From Persephonella sp. (lineage in GTDB: Bacteria; Aquificota; Aquificia; Aquificales; Hydrogenothermaceae), in assembly GCF_027023985.1 (NCBI RefSeq), contig NZ_JALVTW010000033.1:145351-209350 (forward strand): DNA of 64,000 nucleotides, given 5' to 3'. Positions 38,242-47,000 of the stretch are shown here, one piece after another. The position numbers and the translations under genes are program-made. Every line of letters starts with the position of its first letter. The stretch's first letter is position 1. A model generated the notes under the pieces. The model was not told the DNA's origin and did not search any database. It saw nothing but the letters and a program-made list of their open reading frames with translations.

Positions 38242-38561
38242 CAGTATTGTAAGCATAAATACGGGGGAGATTTCACTTCACCTTAAACACATTCTCTGTT
38301 AATCTCAGGGGAATTTTTAACCTTATATATCCTTGAATTAAGATTTCTTTCTGTTTCAAAAAGATTTTTAAGTCTATTCGCTCTTAAAACAGTTAGCTTT
38401 ATGCTTTACAAAAGTTTTGCACTATTTACAGTCTTAATCCTTGTTCGCTGTATCCCTCAGGGAAGAATTTAAGAATATATGTTGCCTGTATCTCACTGAT
38501 AAAGAGAAAAAGGTTTAGGCAGTTATTTTATCCTGAAATAATTTCCCTGTTTTGGTCTATT
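38242..38561. other. Gene-free interval of 320 bases, unexplained
   Basis: Between the khpA terminator and the end of tsaE no convincing protein gene is seen on either strand. The DNA is less AT-rich than other spacers and has local dyads such as TCCCTCAGGGA near 38453-38463. It does not resemble a tRNA, tmRNA, RNase P RNA or 4.5S RNA core by eye. A structured small RNA or the remains of a gene are both possible. Confidence 0.4.
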
Positions 38562-39020
38562 TTAACTATAAAGCGTGGAAATACATTCTTTTAGATAGTC
38601 TGCATTGATAAAATCTATATCAAACAGCCGTATTTCATCATTTTCAACATATATTTTTATAAAAATAACCGGTAAGTTTGTATACTGGCTTAATTCATTT
38701 TTTAGCTTTTTTTCTGCCCATTCAACAATAACAATCCCATTTCCCAAAACATCTGTAAAATCAAAATCCTTCACTCTATATAGATCTATGTGATATATAG
38801 GGAACTTTGATGTTTCATACTCATTCATAATTGAAAAAGTAGGAGAGTTAACCTCATCTTCTACAGATGGGTCAATAGAAGAGACAAGATAACGGGTAAA
38901 AGTGGTTTTTCCTGCAGCCAGATTTCCTTGCAGCAATATTATCTCATTTCCTTTAAGGCAGTTTGCAAGCCTGTTTGTAAGCTGTTTAAGTTCTTTTAAA
39001 GAGTTTATCTGGACTTTCAT
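38562..39020 (-). CDS. tsaE: tRNA threonylcarbamoyladenosine ATPase TsaE
   Basis: A 152-residue P-loop ATPase that works with TsaB and TsaD to make t6A at position 37 of ANN-decoding tRNAs. The Walker A is QGNLAAGKTTF (about residues 31-41); then SPTFSIMNEY and the Walker-B-like HIDLYRV follow, all typical of TsaE/YjeE. The start ATG lies 20 bases beyond the convergent-looking hairpin that ends the peroxidase gene upstream. Confidence 0.93.
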   Translation of the reverse strand: MKVQINSLKELKQLTNRLANCLKGNEIILLQGNLAAGKTTFTRYLVSSIDPSVEDEVNSPTFSIMNEYETSKFPIYHIDLYRVKDFDFTDVLGNGIVIVEWAEKKLKNELSQYTNLPVIFIKIYVENDEIRLFDIDFINADYLKECISTLYS

Positions 39021-39035
39021 AAATAGTATTTTAAA

Positions 39036-39058
39036 TCAAAAAGCCCCAAAAGGGGCTT
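39036..39058 (-). terminator. Terminator of the cytochrome c peroxidase gene
   Basis: On the minus strand AAGCCCC (39058-39052), loop TTTT, GGGGCTT (39047-39041), then TTTGATTT. It starts six bases after the peroxidase stop, ahead of tsaE. Confidence 0.8.
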
Positions 39059-39063
39059 TTATT

Positions 39064-40101
39064 TTAATCATGTATTTTGAGTTTTGGTTTTGGTGTATAG
39101 TCTGAAGATGGTGGGAGAACAGGCATTGTTCTTGCTTCTTTTGGAACTTCTCCTGTAAGGGATTTCAGGAATGCAACAATTTTGTCAATCTCATCATTTG
39201 TAAGTTCAATACCAAGCTGTGTTTCACCCATTATTTTAACTGCTTTTTTCAAGTCCCAAACAGAACCGTCATGGAAGTATGGATATGTCATTTCTATATT
39301 TCTGAGGGATGGAACTTTAAATACATATTTGTCTGCTTCTTTTTTAGTAACTTTGTATTTTCCAAGGTCTGGAGTTGGATATGGTCTTACAACACCGAAT
39401 TTAGCAAACATTGTTCCACCAACGGCAACACCATTGTGACAACCTGCACATCCTTTTTCCATAAATAGTTTGAGACCTTCTTTCTCTTTTTTAGTTAAGG
39501 CATTGGTATCACCTTTCAGGAACTTGTCAAATCTTGATGGGGTAACAAGTGTCCTTTCAAATGCAGCTATTGCTTTTGCAATGTTGTCATAGGTAATTGG
39601 ATTCTTGTCGCCGAATACTTTTTTAAATTCTTTTACGTATCCGGGAATAGATTGAACCTTTTGAACTACAAAATCAGGATTTGGCATTGCCATTTCAACA
39701 TGGGCAAGTATTGGACCTTTTGCCTGGTCTTCAAGGGTTTTTGCCCTTCCATCCCAGAATTGTGCAATATGGAATCCTGCATTTAAAACAGTAGGAGAGT
39801 TTCTTCCACCTGTTCTGAATTTGTGTCCAAGTGCTGTTGGAACACCATCAACACCATAGGTTGCAAGGTTATGGCAGGTATTACAGCTTATAACTCCACT
39901 AAGGGATAATCTTGGGTCGTAATAAAGTTTCTTACCTAATTCTACTTTTTCAGGTGTTGTTGGATTGTCTTTAGGTGCTGGAATTTCTTTTGGTAATGGT
40001 TTGAAATAAGTTCTTGCCTGTTTAAGCAGGTCTGCATCAGATGCAAAAGCAGATACTGCAACAGCTCCGACCGCAGCTATTGCTAATTTCAGGCTCCTCA
40101 T
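39064..40101 (-). CDS. Dihaem cytochrome c peroxidase (CCP/MauG family)
   Basis: Periplasmic enzyme that reduces hydrogen peroxide with electrons from small cytochromes. The 345-residue precursor has a signal peptide ending near VSAFAS-D and two haem c sites, CNTCH (73-77) and CAGCH (218-222), with the intervening GRNSPTVLNAGFHIAQFWDG segment typical of bacterial CCP. ATG 40101 is preferred, as AAGGAGG ends six bases upstream; an ATG six bases earlier touches that site. It is a single-gene unit with its own strong promoter and terminator. Confidence 0.94.
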   Translation of the reverse strand: MRSLKLAIAAVGAVAVSAFASDADLLKQARTYFKPLPKEIPAPKDNPTTPEKVELGKKLYYDPRLSLSGVISCNTCHNLATYGVDGVPTALGHKFRTGGRNSPTVLNAGFHIAQFWDGRAKTLEDQAKGPILAHVEMAMPNPDFVVQKVQSIPGYVKEFKKVFGDKNPITYDNIAKAIAAFERTLVTPSRFDKFLKGDTNALTKKEKEGLKLFMEKGCAGCHNGVAVGGTMFAKFGVVRPYPTPDLGKYKVTKKEADKYVFKVPSLRNIEMTYPYFHDGSVWDLKKAVKIMGETQLGIELTNDEIDKIVAFLKSLTGEVPKEARTMPVLPPSSDYTPKPKLKIHD

Positions 40102-40134
40102 TTTCATCCTCCTTAATGATAATTATTACTATTA

Positions 40135-40163
40135 AGTATAAAAACAAAAAAGGAAACTGTCAA
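40135..40163 (-). promoter_or_regulatory. Near-consensus sigma-70 promoter of the peroxidase gene
   Basis: On the minus strand TTGACA (40163-40158), exactly 17 bases, TATACT (40140-40135). The leader to the ATG is about 27 bases. This is the best promoter in the window. Confidence 0.85.
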
Positions 40164-40183
40164 GAAATATAGGAGGATTTTAA

Positions 40184-40438
40184 TTATTGGCTTTCTGTCT
40201 GTTCTTCCTGTTCTTCGTATGTAAACTCTATTTCCTGTTTTGGAATAACTGTTGTGATTGCATGTTTATATACTAAAACTTGCCTTGGACCTTCTTTTAG
40301 TAAAATTGTAAATGGGTCAAAATATCTTATTTTTCCTTCTAATTTCACTCCATTTACTAGATAGATATTTACCCTAACTCTGTTTTTTCTGATTGCGTTC
40401 AAAAATTGTTCCTGCAGTCTTCCTTTTTTCTTTGCCAT
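40184..40438 (-). CDS. hfq: RNA chaperone Hfq
   Basis: An 84-residue Sm-like protein that forms a hexameric ring and mediates sRNA-mRNA pairing. It has the Sm1 segment ([20 protein letters not shown], then [13 protein letters not shown]) and the Sm2 signature [10 protein letters not shown]. The C-terminal tail is short and acidic ([10 protein letters not shown]). It begins 13 bases after the ADP-ribosylglycohydrolase gene and ends just before the peroxidase promoter. Confidence 0.96.
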   Translation of the reverse strand: MAKKKGRLQEQFLNAIRKNRVRVNIYLVNGVKLEGKIRYFDPFTILLKEGPRQVLVYKHAITTVIPKQEIEFTYEEQEEQTESQ

Positions 40439-40451
40439 TTCTTCACCTCTT

Positions 40452-41399
40452 TTAGTGTTGTGCTACTTTATAAAGTCGGTCTGCCAGTTTTACTATATCT
40501 TTATATTTTACAAGTTTTGTTTTCCATATTGCAGGAATTGTTTCCTCCCCATTATAAGCACCTGCGAAAGCACCTGCTATTAAGCCTATTGAATCTGTAT
40601 CTCCACCATAATTTCCATATGAGTTAACAGCATGGATAATTACACTTTCGGTATTTTCCGGAGTCTTTAGAAATATGAATAGAGCCTGTGATACAGCTTC
40701 CAGTGCAAAGGAACCATTTCCCAGTTCATCAATAGCATCATCATAAGATGCATCTTTATCTAAAAGTGTTTTTACCCTATCCAGATAAAATTTTGTTTCT
40801 TTTTGCTTAACAAATGTTTTTAAAAGCTCTATAAAATAACCATATTCATCTTCAAGATAAAATCTTCCCTGTAAAAGCTCTCCGATAGCAACGGCAAGTA
40901 TAGAAGCTGCATCAAGAGCTATCTCATTTCTATGTGTAAGCATAACTACTGCCTTCGTTCCTTCAACAGCGAGAATAGGATTTGTGTAATGATACATTCC
41001 TATAGGAATTGCCGGTAGTGTCCCTTCAACAGAACTTCCACCTCTCCCAATATCCCTTCCTTCTTTGAGAGCTTCTATTGCGACAAGAAAAGAAGGGTCT
41101 ACATAGCTATGGAGCTCTTCCTTTTCATACCAGTCTATATATCTTTCTATAATATCCCTTATATCTAATCTACCTTTATCTGCAAGGGATTCTGCCACAA
41201 TTTTTACCAGTTCAAATTCACTGGATGTTTCTCCAGGCTTTAGAAATGACGCCGGGGATGCTGGATGAGGTTTGCATATCTCGGTTATTTTATCTCCATA
41301 ATGTAATATAACTTCATCCATAGGGATTTCTTCAACACACATCCCCATGCTATCGCCAACTGCAGCACCTACAAGGGCTCCTCTAAATTTGTTTTTCAA
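40452..41399 (-). CDS. ADP-ribosylglycohydrolase family protein
   Basis: A 315-residue all-helical protein of the DraG/ARH family, which hydrolyse ADP-ribose from proteins or small molecules using two Mg ions. Metal-binding signatures seen are [13 protein letters not shown] at the N-terminus and [19 protein letters not shown] near residue 265. No ADP-ribosyltransferase or nitrogenase gene is adjacent, so the substrate is unknown. It lies between lysS and hfq on one strand. Confidence 0.85.
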   Translation of the reverse strand: MKNKFRGALVGAAVGDSMGMCVEEIPMDEVILHYGDKITEICKPHPASPASFLKPGETSSEFELVKIVAESLADKGRLDIRDIIERYIDWYEKEELHSYVDPSFLVAIEALKEGRDIGRGGSSVEGTLPAIPIGMYHYTNPILAVEGTKAVVMLTHRNEIALDAASILAVAIGELLQGRFYLEDEYGYFIELLKTFVKQKETKFYLDRVKTLLDKDASYDDAIDELGNGSFALEAVSQALFIFLKTPENTESVIIHAVNSYGNYGGDTDSIGLIAGAFAGAYNGEETIPAIWKTKLVKYKDIVKLADRLYKVAQH

Positions 41400-41454
41400 T
41401 TTCTTCCTCTGACTTTTTTTCTAAAATTTAAATTTAATGAGTTTGTAAGAGAAA

Positions 41455-41480
41455 GACCAGAGATTATTCTTTCTCCGGTC
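41455..41480 (-). terminator. Possible weak terminator or attenuator behind lysS
   Basis: GACCGGAGA (41480-41472, minus strand) pairs with TCTCTGGTC (41463-41455), nine pairs with one G-U, around an eight-base loop containing the lysS stop. Only TTTCTC follows, so termination may be partial. Confidence 0.4.
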
Positions 41481-43200
41481 TTAATGTTGGAAAGAGAATA
41501 ACTTCTCTTATTGATGAACTATCTGTAAGCATCATAATAAGTCTATCTATTCCGATACCTTCTCCACCTGTTGGAGGCAGACCATACTCCAGTGCCATAA
41601 GGAAGTTCTCATCTATATCCATTGCTTCTTCATCGCCTGCAGCCTTTTCTTTAAGCTGTTGCAGGAATCTCTCCCTTTGGTCTTCTGGGTCGTTTAACTC
41701 TGTGTATGCATTGGCAAGTTCTTGTTTATTAACGATTAATTCAAATCTTTCAACAAGGTCAGGGTCATTTCTATGGGTTTTTGCCAGTGGTGAAAGGATT
41801 TTTGGAAAATCTATAACAAATGTAGGTTGAATAAGTTCTTCTTCTATAAAGTGTTCAAACAGTTTGTCTAAAAGCTTAAGGTGTGTGAGTTCTTCTGCTC
41901 TTGGTATTCCAACTTCTTTTGCGAAAGTCCTTGCCTTTTCTTCATCAAGGAAAAATTCTTTATCTTTACCTGTTTTTTCTTTTAATGCATCAAAAAATGG
42001 TAATCTTCTAAACGGTTTTGAAAAGTCTAATTCTTGTCCCTCCCATGTTATTTTCAGTGTTCCTACTGTATCCATAAGAATTTTTCTGAATAACTCTTCT
42101 GTCATATCCATAAGGTCATTATAATCAAGGTATGCTCCGTAAAATTCAACCATTGTAAATTCAGGGTTATGGGTGGTATCAATACCTTCATTTCTGAAGT
42201 TTCTACCAATTTCATAAACCCTGTTAAATCCTCCAACAACAAGCATCTTTAGATACAGCTCAGGGGCTATTCTGAGATACATATCCATATCAAGTGCATT
42301 ATGATGAGTTATGAATGGCTTTGCCATAGCCCCGGAAGCAACAGTTTGGAGAATAGGTGTTTCTACTTCCATAAAACCTTTGCTTTCCAGATATTCCCTT
42401 AGACTTTTTATAGCCTTTGACCTAATCTTAAAAATTTCCCTTGCTTTCGGATTTGCTATAAGGTCAATATATCTATGCCTGTATCTAAGTTCTACATCCT
42501 TTAAACCGTGCCATTTTTCAGGTAAAGCCCTGAGTGATTTTGCCAGAAGTTGAAAATCTTTAATCTCAACTGTAAGCTCACCTGTCATAGTTCTGAAAAG
42601 CTCACCCTTAACTCCGATAATATCTCCAACATCAAGGATATTCATTGCCTCCTGATATTTTTCCTCACCTAAGGTGTCCTTTCTGAAATAAACCTGCAGT
42701 TTTCCATCTGCATCCTGAATATGTCCAAAGGCAGCTTTCCCCTGGTCTCTGAGAGCGATAAGTCTACCGGCTACAGAAACCTGTTCTCTGTTTGGGTCAA
42801 GGTCAAATTGGGATTTTACCTGATGAACATCCTGTGCATTTTCTACAGAGGCTATTTCCTCAGCAACAAGTGTAAGTTTTCCATCAATCCTTTTAAGTTT
42901 TCCTTTAAAGGCGACTTCTTGATTTGGTGCAAATTTACCTGCCAATTGTGGAATTATAACCTGTATCTCAACAGGCTCATTAAAGTCAGCAAGCCTTATA
43001 ACATACTTATCTTCCCTTTTAGAAACCCTTTTAATTCTTCCTTTTATTGTAAACTCATCTTCAGGAACAGGTTTTTCATACTTTTCCCTTATCTTATCCA
43101 AGGTGGTTGTTACCTCAAATTTGTGAGGATATGGATTTTTCCCTTCTTTTTTCATCTGCTCTATAAGCTGTTTTCTGCTTTCTATAATTTCTTCAGGCAT
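41464..43200 (-). CDS. lysS: Lysyl-tRNA synthetase, class II, with extra N-terminal OB domain
   Basis: A 578-residue enzyme, about 75 longer than common bacterial LysS. After the usual N-terminal helix ([20 protein letters not shown]) there is an added OB-like domain at about 45-120 ([20 protein letters not shown]), then the normal anticodon-binding OB fold ([20 protein letters not shown]) and the class II core with [29 protein letters not shown] and the final [12 protein letters not shown]. Catalytic motifs are complete. A similarly enlarged LysS is, from memory, found in Aquifex. A promoter is seen upstream. Confidence 0.95.
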   Translation of the reverse strand: MPEEIIESRKQLIEQMKKEGKNPYPHKFEVTTTLDKIREKYEKPVPEDEFTIKGRIKRVSKREDKYVIRLADFNEPVEIQVIIPQLAGKFAPNQEVAFKGKLKRIDGKLTLVAEEIASVENAQDVHQVKSQFDLDPNREQVSVAGRLIALRDQGKAAFGHIQDADGKLQVYFRKDTLGEEKYQEAMNILDVGDIIGVKGELFRTMTGELTVEIKDFQLLAKSLRALPEKWHGLKDVELRYRHRYIDLIANPKAREIFKIRSKAIKSLREYLESKGFMEVETPILQTVASGAMAKPFITHHNALDMDMYLRIAPELYLKMLVVGGFNRVYEIGRNFRNEGIDTTHNPEFTMVEFYGAYLDYNDLMDMTEELFRKILMDTVGTLKITWEGQELDFSKPFRRLPFFDALKEKTGKDKEFFLDEEKARTFAKEVGIPRAEELTHLKLLDKLFEHFIEEELIQPTFVIDFPKILSPLAKTHRNDPDLVERFELIVNKQELANAYTELNDPEDQRERFLQQLKEKAAGDEEAMDIDENFLMALEYGLPPTGGEGIGIDRLIMMLTDSSSIREVILFPTLRPEKE

Positions 43201-43232
43201 TAATTTCCTCCAAAAGTTTTTGACAAACTTAA

Positions 43233-43262
43233 ATTATAATTGAATTAGGGGATATTTGTTAA
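43233..43262 (-). promoter_or_regulatory. Promoter of lysS
   Basis: On the minus strand TTAACA (43262-43257), 18 bases, TATAAT (43238-43233), about 33 bases before the lysS ATG. The -35 overlaps the stop of the upstream regulator gene. Confidence 0.5.
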
Positions 43263-44629
43263 GTTTCATCTTTACCAAAATATTTATCATATCTATATCT
43301 GAACTCCCTGAAAGTAATTCCAAGAATCTGAGATGCTTTTGTTTTATTCTCCTGAGCCAATTCCATTGCTTTATTTATAAGTGCTTTTTCAATAAGTGCC
43401 ATAGTTTTTTTAAGGTTGATACCTTCTTCTGGGAATGTTTTTACTTTAAATTCCCGGTCAGGATTGTCTATATATATAGAATTGATGCTTTTTTTCTCTA
43501 TTCCAATTGGAGCAAGCTCTTTTCCTTCAGAAAGAATCACTGCTTTTTCAAGAATATTTCTTAACTCCCTTATATTTCCTTTGTAGTCATAATTCATCAG
43601 ATAATTGAGAAATTCAGGGGATATCTTTTCTATATCTTTGTTGTATTTTTCTTTCAGGTCTTGAAGAATGCTTTCTACAAGTAAAGGAATATCCTCCCTT
43701 CTTTCTTTGAGAGACGGCATTTTTATCACTATTGTCGAAAGTCTGTAATAAAGGTCTTCCCTGAAATTACCTTTTTCTATTTCTTTTTCTAAATCTTTAT
43801 TTGTTGCTGAGATAATCCTGACATCAACACTGACCTCTTTAACACTTCCAAGTGGCCGGATTTTTTTATTTTCCAGAAATCTAAGAAGTTTTGCCTGAAG
43901 GGATATAGGCATTTCTCCTATTTCATCTAAGAAAAGTGTTCCACCGTTTGCTTCTTCAATCAGACCTTTTTTGTCTGAAACTGCACCGGTAAATGCACCT
44001 TTTTTATATCCAAACAGCTCACTTTCAAGAAGTTCAGGTGGTAAAGATGCACAGTTTATAGCGACAAAAGGTTTATCTTTTCTTTTTGAAAGTTTATGTA
44101 TTGTCCTTGCAACAACATCTTTCCCTGTTCCACTTTCTCCTATGATAAGAACGTTTATATCATAAGGAGCTATTTTTTCTATTGTTTCCTTTACTATTCT
44201 GATTGCTGGAGATTTTCCTATTAAACCTTCAAACTTTTCATCTTTTTGCTGTGCTAATTTCCTTTCAAGTTCTATCTTATTTTTTACATTTCTGATTATC
44301 AGTCTAAGTTCATTAAGCTCAAAGGGTTTTGTCAGATAATCATAAGCACCCAGTTTTATGGCTTCAACTGCCGTATCAGAAGAAGCAAAAGCAGTTATAA
44401 TAACTGCCTCGGTTTTAGGATTTTTTTCTTTCAGTTTTTTTAAGATATCTATGCCTGAATCATCTGGAAGCCTAAGGTCTAAAAGTGCAAGGTCGTAGTA
44501 CCTATTCTCAATGAGTTCTAAAGCTTCTTTATATGAAGAAGCCCTATCTACCTCAAATCCGGCTTCTTCAAGAAGCATTGATAAAATTTCCTGTATATTT
44601 ATTTCATCATCAACTATCAGCGCTTTCAT
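43259..44629 (-). CDS. Sigma-54-dependent response regulator (PilR/NtrC family)
   Basis: A 456-residue activator: receiver domain (phosphoacceptor Asp in LALLDLRLPDDSG, about residue 54), AAA+ domain with Walker A GESGTGKDVVART, the sigma-54 contact loop GAFTGA and Walker B GGTLFLDEIGEMP, and a C-terminal Fis-type helix-turn-helix (KASQILGITFREFRYRYDKY). The FRxxRYR recognition helix resembles PilR more than NtrC. With the linked kinase this suggests control of pilus or other sigma-54 genes. It overlaps the kinase end by 20 bases. Confidence 0.9.
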   Translation of the reverse strand: MKALIVDDEINIQEILSMLLEEAGFEVDRASSYKEALELIENRYYDLALLDLRLPDDSGIDILKKLKEKNPKTEAVIITAFASSDTAVEAIKLGAYDYLTKPFELNELRLIIRNVKNKIELERKLAQQKDEKFEGLIGKSPAIRIVKETIEKIAPYDINVLIIGESGTGKDVVARTIHKLSKRKDKPFVAINCASLPPELLESELFGYKKGAFTGAVSDKKGLIEEANGGTLFLDEIGEMPISLQAKLLRFLENKKIRPLGSVKEVSVDVRIISATNKDLEKEIEKGNFREDLYYRLSTIVIKMPSLKERREDIPLLVESILQDLKEKYNKDIEKISPEFLNYLMNYDYKGNIRELRNILEKAVILSEGKELAPIGIEKKSINSIYIDNPDREFKVKTFPEEGINLKKTMALIEKALINKAMELAQENKTKASQILGITFREFRYRYDKYFGKDET

Positions 44630-45779
44630 TTTCCCTCCCTAAAGGAAAAATTAAAACAAACTTAGCTCCACCCAGCGAGCTATCCTCCACCAATATATTA
44701 CCTTTGTTTTCCATTACAATCCTGTTTGTAATAGCAAGGCCAAGACCTGTCCCTGTTTTACTTGTAGAAAAGAAAGGTTCAAATATTTTGTCTCTTATTT
44801 CGGGTTTTATTCCCTTTCCATCATCTTCTATCTCTATATAGACTTTATTCCCAAGCTGATAAACATTTATAACTATCTTGCTCTTTGCCCATTCTACTGC
44901 ATTTTTAATAAGATTAGATAATACAGAATCAAAGGCTTTTTCGCTCATATAAACGTAAGGATTTCCGGAAACATTAACATTAATTTCTTTATGGTCTTTA
45001 AATAGTTCCTGAAACCTAAGCACTCTTTCTTTAACATTGATTAATGTTTTTTCACTCTCTTTTGGTCTTGAAAGCAGTAAAAAATCCGAGAGTAATCTAT
45101 TAAGACGGTCTGCTTCATTTCTAATCATATTTATTAATTTTTGGTCAGTTTTTCCCTCTGCAAGAAGGTCTGCAGCAGCTTTTATTGAGGCCAGAGGGTT
45201 TCTTATCTCATGGGCAAGTTCTGCACTAATTCTATAAAGTTTTTTGTATACTTCTGCCTGTTTCTTTTCTTCCTCCAATTTGGAAATATAAGCCTGTTGA
45301 AGCTGTAAGTCTCTTCTTAGTCTTAAACCGGCAAATGTTATTATCCAGAATGCAAATAAATTTAAGATTAAATGTAAATATCCACTGGAATGTTGCTCAC
45401 TATACATAAAAAACAAAAATGAATATTCAAAAGCTGTTAAAAGCAATACAGAATAGGCCTGTCTGCTTTCAAAACTAAATCCTGAAAAGAACAGCGGAAA
45501 TAAATACAGGAGAGAAAAGTATTTCAGTTTATCAAAATCTGTAAAGATAAAGGCTGAAATGAAAGTAACATCAAGTATAGTATCAATTATAGAAACATTT
45601 TTTATAAAAAGTGTAACAAATGAAACAGCCGTATAAACAAATAAAATAAAGACCGCTACAACCTGAGTGGAACTTTTAAGATCGGATGTTCCAGCAAAAA
45701 AGGTAAATGAGATTAAAAGGGCTAAGGAGAATATAAACCTTAATAGCTTGTAATTATACTGAATTTTTCCTAAATGCAC
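44610..45779 (-). CDS. Membrane sensor histidine kinase (PilS-like)
   Basis: A 389-residue kinase with about six N-terminal membrane helices (residues 10-160) and almost no periplasmic domain, a short coiled coil, then the H-box AELAHEIRNPLASIKAA, N-box LSNLIKNAVEWA and G-boxes DDGKGI and GTGLGLAI. Multi-helix sensors of this type paired with an NtrC-class regulator match PilS/PilR. It could sense membrane or pilin state. It starts five bases after the rpoZ stop. Confidence 0.87.
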   Translation of the reverse strand: MHLGKIQYNYKLLRFIFSLALLISFTFFAGTSDLKSSTQVVAVFILFVYTAVSFVTLFIKNVSIIDTILDVTFISAFIFTDFDKLKYFSLLYLFPLFFSGFSFESRQAYSVLLLTAFEYSFLFFMYSEQHSSGYLHLILNLFAFWIITFAGLRLRRDLQLQQAYISKLEEEKKQAEVYKKLYRISAELAHEIRNPLASIKAAADLLAEGKTDQKLINMIRNEADRLNRLLSDFLLLSRPKESEKTLINVKERVLRFQELFKDHKEINVNVSGNPYVYMSEKAFDSVLSNLIKNAVEWAKSKIVINVYQLGNKVYIEIEDDGKGIKPEIRDKIFEPFFSTSKTGTGLGLAITNRIVMENKGNILVEDSSLGGAKFVLIFPLGRENESADS

Positions 45780-45784
45780 ATATC

Positions 45785-45994
45785 CTACTCAGATTTTCTT
45801 ATAATTATTGCTCTTCCTTTCGCTATTTCATCTATTGCAATAACTGTCTTTTTTAGTGGAACTCCCTCTTCTGTTACGTAACTTTCAGCACCGGTTTCAT
45901 AAAGTTCTTTTGCAAGTTTTGCCGCTGCATGAACCAGCTCATATCTATTATTAACTCTTTTTAAAGCCTGTTCAATTAAAGGTCTCTTGCTCAA
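45785..45994 (-). CDS. rpoZ: RNA polymerase omega subunit
   Basis: A 69-residue omega subunit that assists folding of the beta-prime subunit. The segment RYELVHAAAKLAKEL followed by KKTVIAIDEIAKGRAII matches RpoZ. It lies downstream of gmk (with a VanZ-like gene between), the common gmk-rpoZ association. Confidence 0.88.
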   Translation of the reverse strand: MSKRPLIEQALKRVNNRYELVHAAAKLAKELYETGAESYVTEEGVPLKKTVIAIDEIAKGRAIIIRKSE

Positions 45995-46036
45995 ATCTGT
46001 TCCTCCGGACAGCTTTTATAGTAACAATTTAGTATA

Positions 46037-46378
46037 TCATTCTTTATATTTTAATTCCAGATAGGTTAGTTTTATTACAAAATACATAAATAACCCAGAT
46101 GTAGCTCCAAGTAAATCAGCTGTTATATCTCCATACTCAGCGGTTCTATATGGTAGAAAATATTGAACCACTTCTATGAAAAGGCTAAAAAACAACGAAT
46201 AGAAAAATGCCCCCCAATAACTTGTATTATATGATTCTTTTAACAGAATAGCAAAAATGAAAAATGCAAAAAAATGGTATATTTTGTCATGATTCTGGGT
46301 AATTGTCTGGGGTGTAAATGCGAAGTACATTATTAAAACTGTATAAATCCAAAAAGCGACTTTCAGTAATTTTACCAT
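46037..46378 (-). CDS. VanZ-like membrane protein
   Basis: A 113-residue protein with about three to four membrane helices and the VanZ pattern: DKIYHFFAFFIFAILL in the second helix, then FIEVVQYFLPYRTAEYGDIT and a Gly-containing last helix. VanZ homologues are widespread in genomes without vancomycin resistance and their role is unknown. It starts just before the gmk stop region, so it is part of the same transcript. Confidence 0.78.
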   Translation of the reverse strand: MVKLLKVAFWIYTVLIMYFAFTPQTITQNHDKIYHFFAFFIFAILLKESYNTSYWGAFFYSLFFSLFIEVVQYFLPYRTAEYGDITADLLGATSGLFMYFVIKLTYLELKYKE

Positions 46379-46379
46379 T

Positions 46380-47000
46380 TTACCCCTGCATAAGTTTTTT
46401 TAATTTTTCATCTTTTATCTGAGATAAATCAAACCTATTTGTTTTCAATCTGCTGGATAAGATTATATGTTTTAAATTTTCTTTGGCTTTATCCAAATTG
46501 TCATTAATTACTACATAATTATATTCTTTCCATGCAGGTATTTCTTTTTTGGCAGTTTCTAACCTTTTTTGAATTTCTTCTTCGCTATCTCCCCTTTCTT
46601 TCATCCTTTTTACAAGTTCATCAAGGGATGGAGGAAGTATAAAAATGGTAATTACATCCTTTTTATTGGAAACAATCTGTCTCATCCCCTGAACATCAAT
46701 TACCAGCAGTAAATCAAAACCTTTTTGTAATTCATCTTCCACTTCTTTTTTTGGAGTTCCATAATAATTTCCGTGAACCACTGCATATTCCAGAAAATCA
46801 TTTTCTCTTATTCTTTTTTCAAACTCTTCTCTGGATAGGAAATAATAATCAACCCCGTTTTTTTCTCCGGGACGGGGTTTTCTTGTTGTGCAGGTGATAA
46901 CTCTTTTTAGATTTGGAATTTCTTGAATAAGTAGATTAGCAAGAGTAGTCTTGCCCCCTCCGGCAGGAGAGGACAATATAAATAATTCCCCTTTTTTCAT
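46380..47000 (-). CDS. gmk: Guanylate kinase
   Basis: Phosphorylates GMP to GDP. The 206-residue protein has the P-loop SSPAGGGKTTL near residue 10, the GMP-binding TTRKPRPGEKNGVDYYFLS and the segment VIDVQGMRQI. Alanine-glycine spacing of the P-loop (AGGGKTT) is slightly unusual but conserved in type. Its first base overlaps the nuoN stop. Confidence 0.95.
   Translation of the reverse strand: MKKGELFILSSPAGGGKTTLANLLIQEIPNLKRVITCTTRKPRPGEKNGVDYYFLSREEFEKRIRENDFLEYAVVHGNYYGTPKKEVEDELQKGFDLLLVIDVQGMRQIVSNKKDVITIFILPPSLDELVKRMKERGDSEEEIQKRLETAKKEIPAWKEYNYVVINDNLDKAKENLKHIILSSRLKTNRFDLSQIKDEKLKKLMQG

Noticed and set aside
38242..38561. tRNA, tmRNA, RNase P RNA or 4.5S RNA in the gap after khpA
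   Set aside because: No T-loop GTTCGA pattern, no tag sequence and no conserved core of these RNAs could be found by reading both strands; left as unexplained.
23467..39058. Repeated GGGGCTTTTGCCCC hairpins as a dispersed mobile repeat
   Set aside because: Each copy sits just behind a gene with a T-run, so they are ordinary terminators of similar sequence, with no shared flanks.
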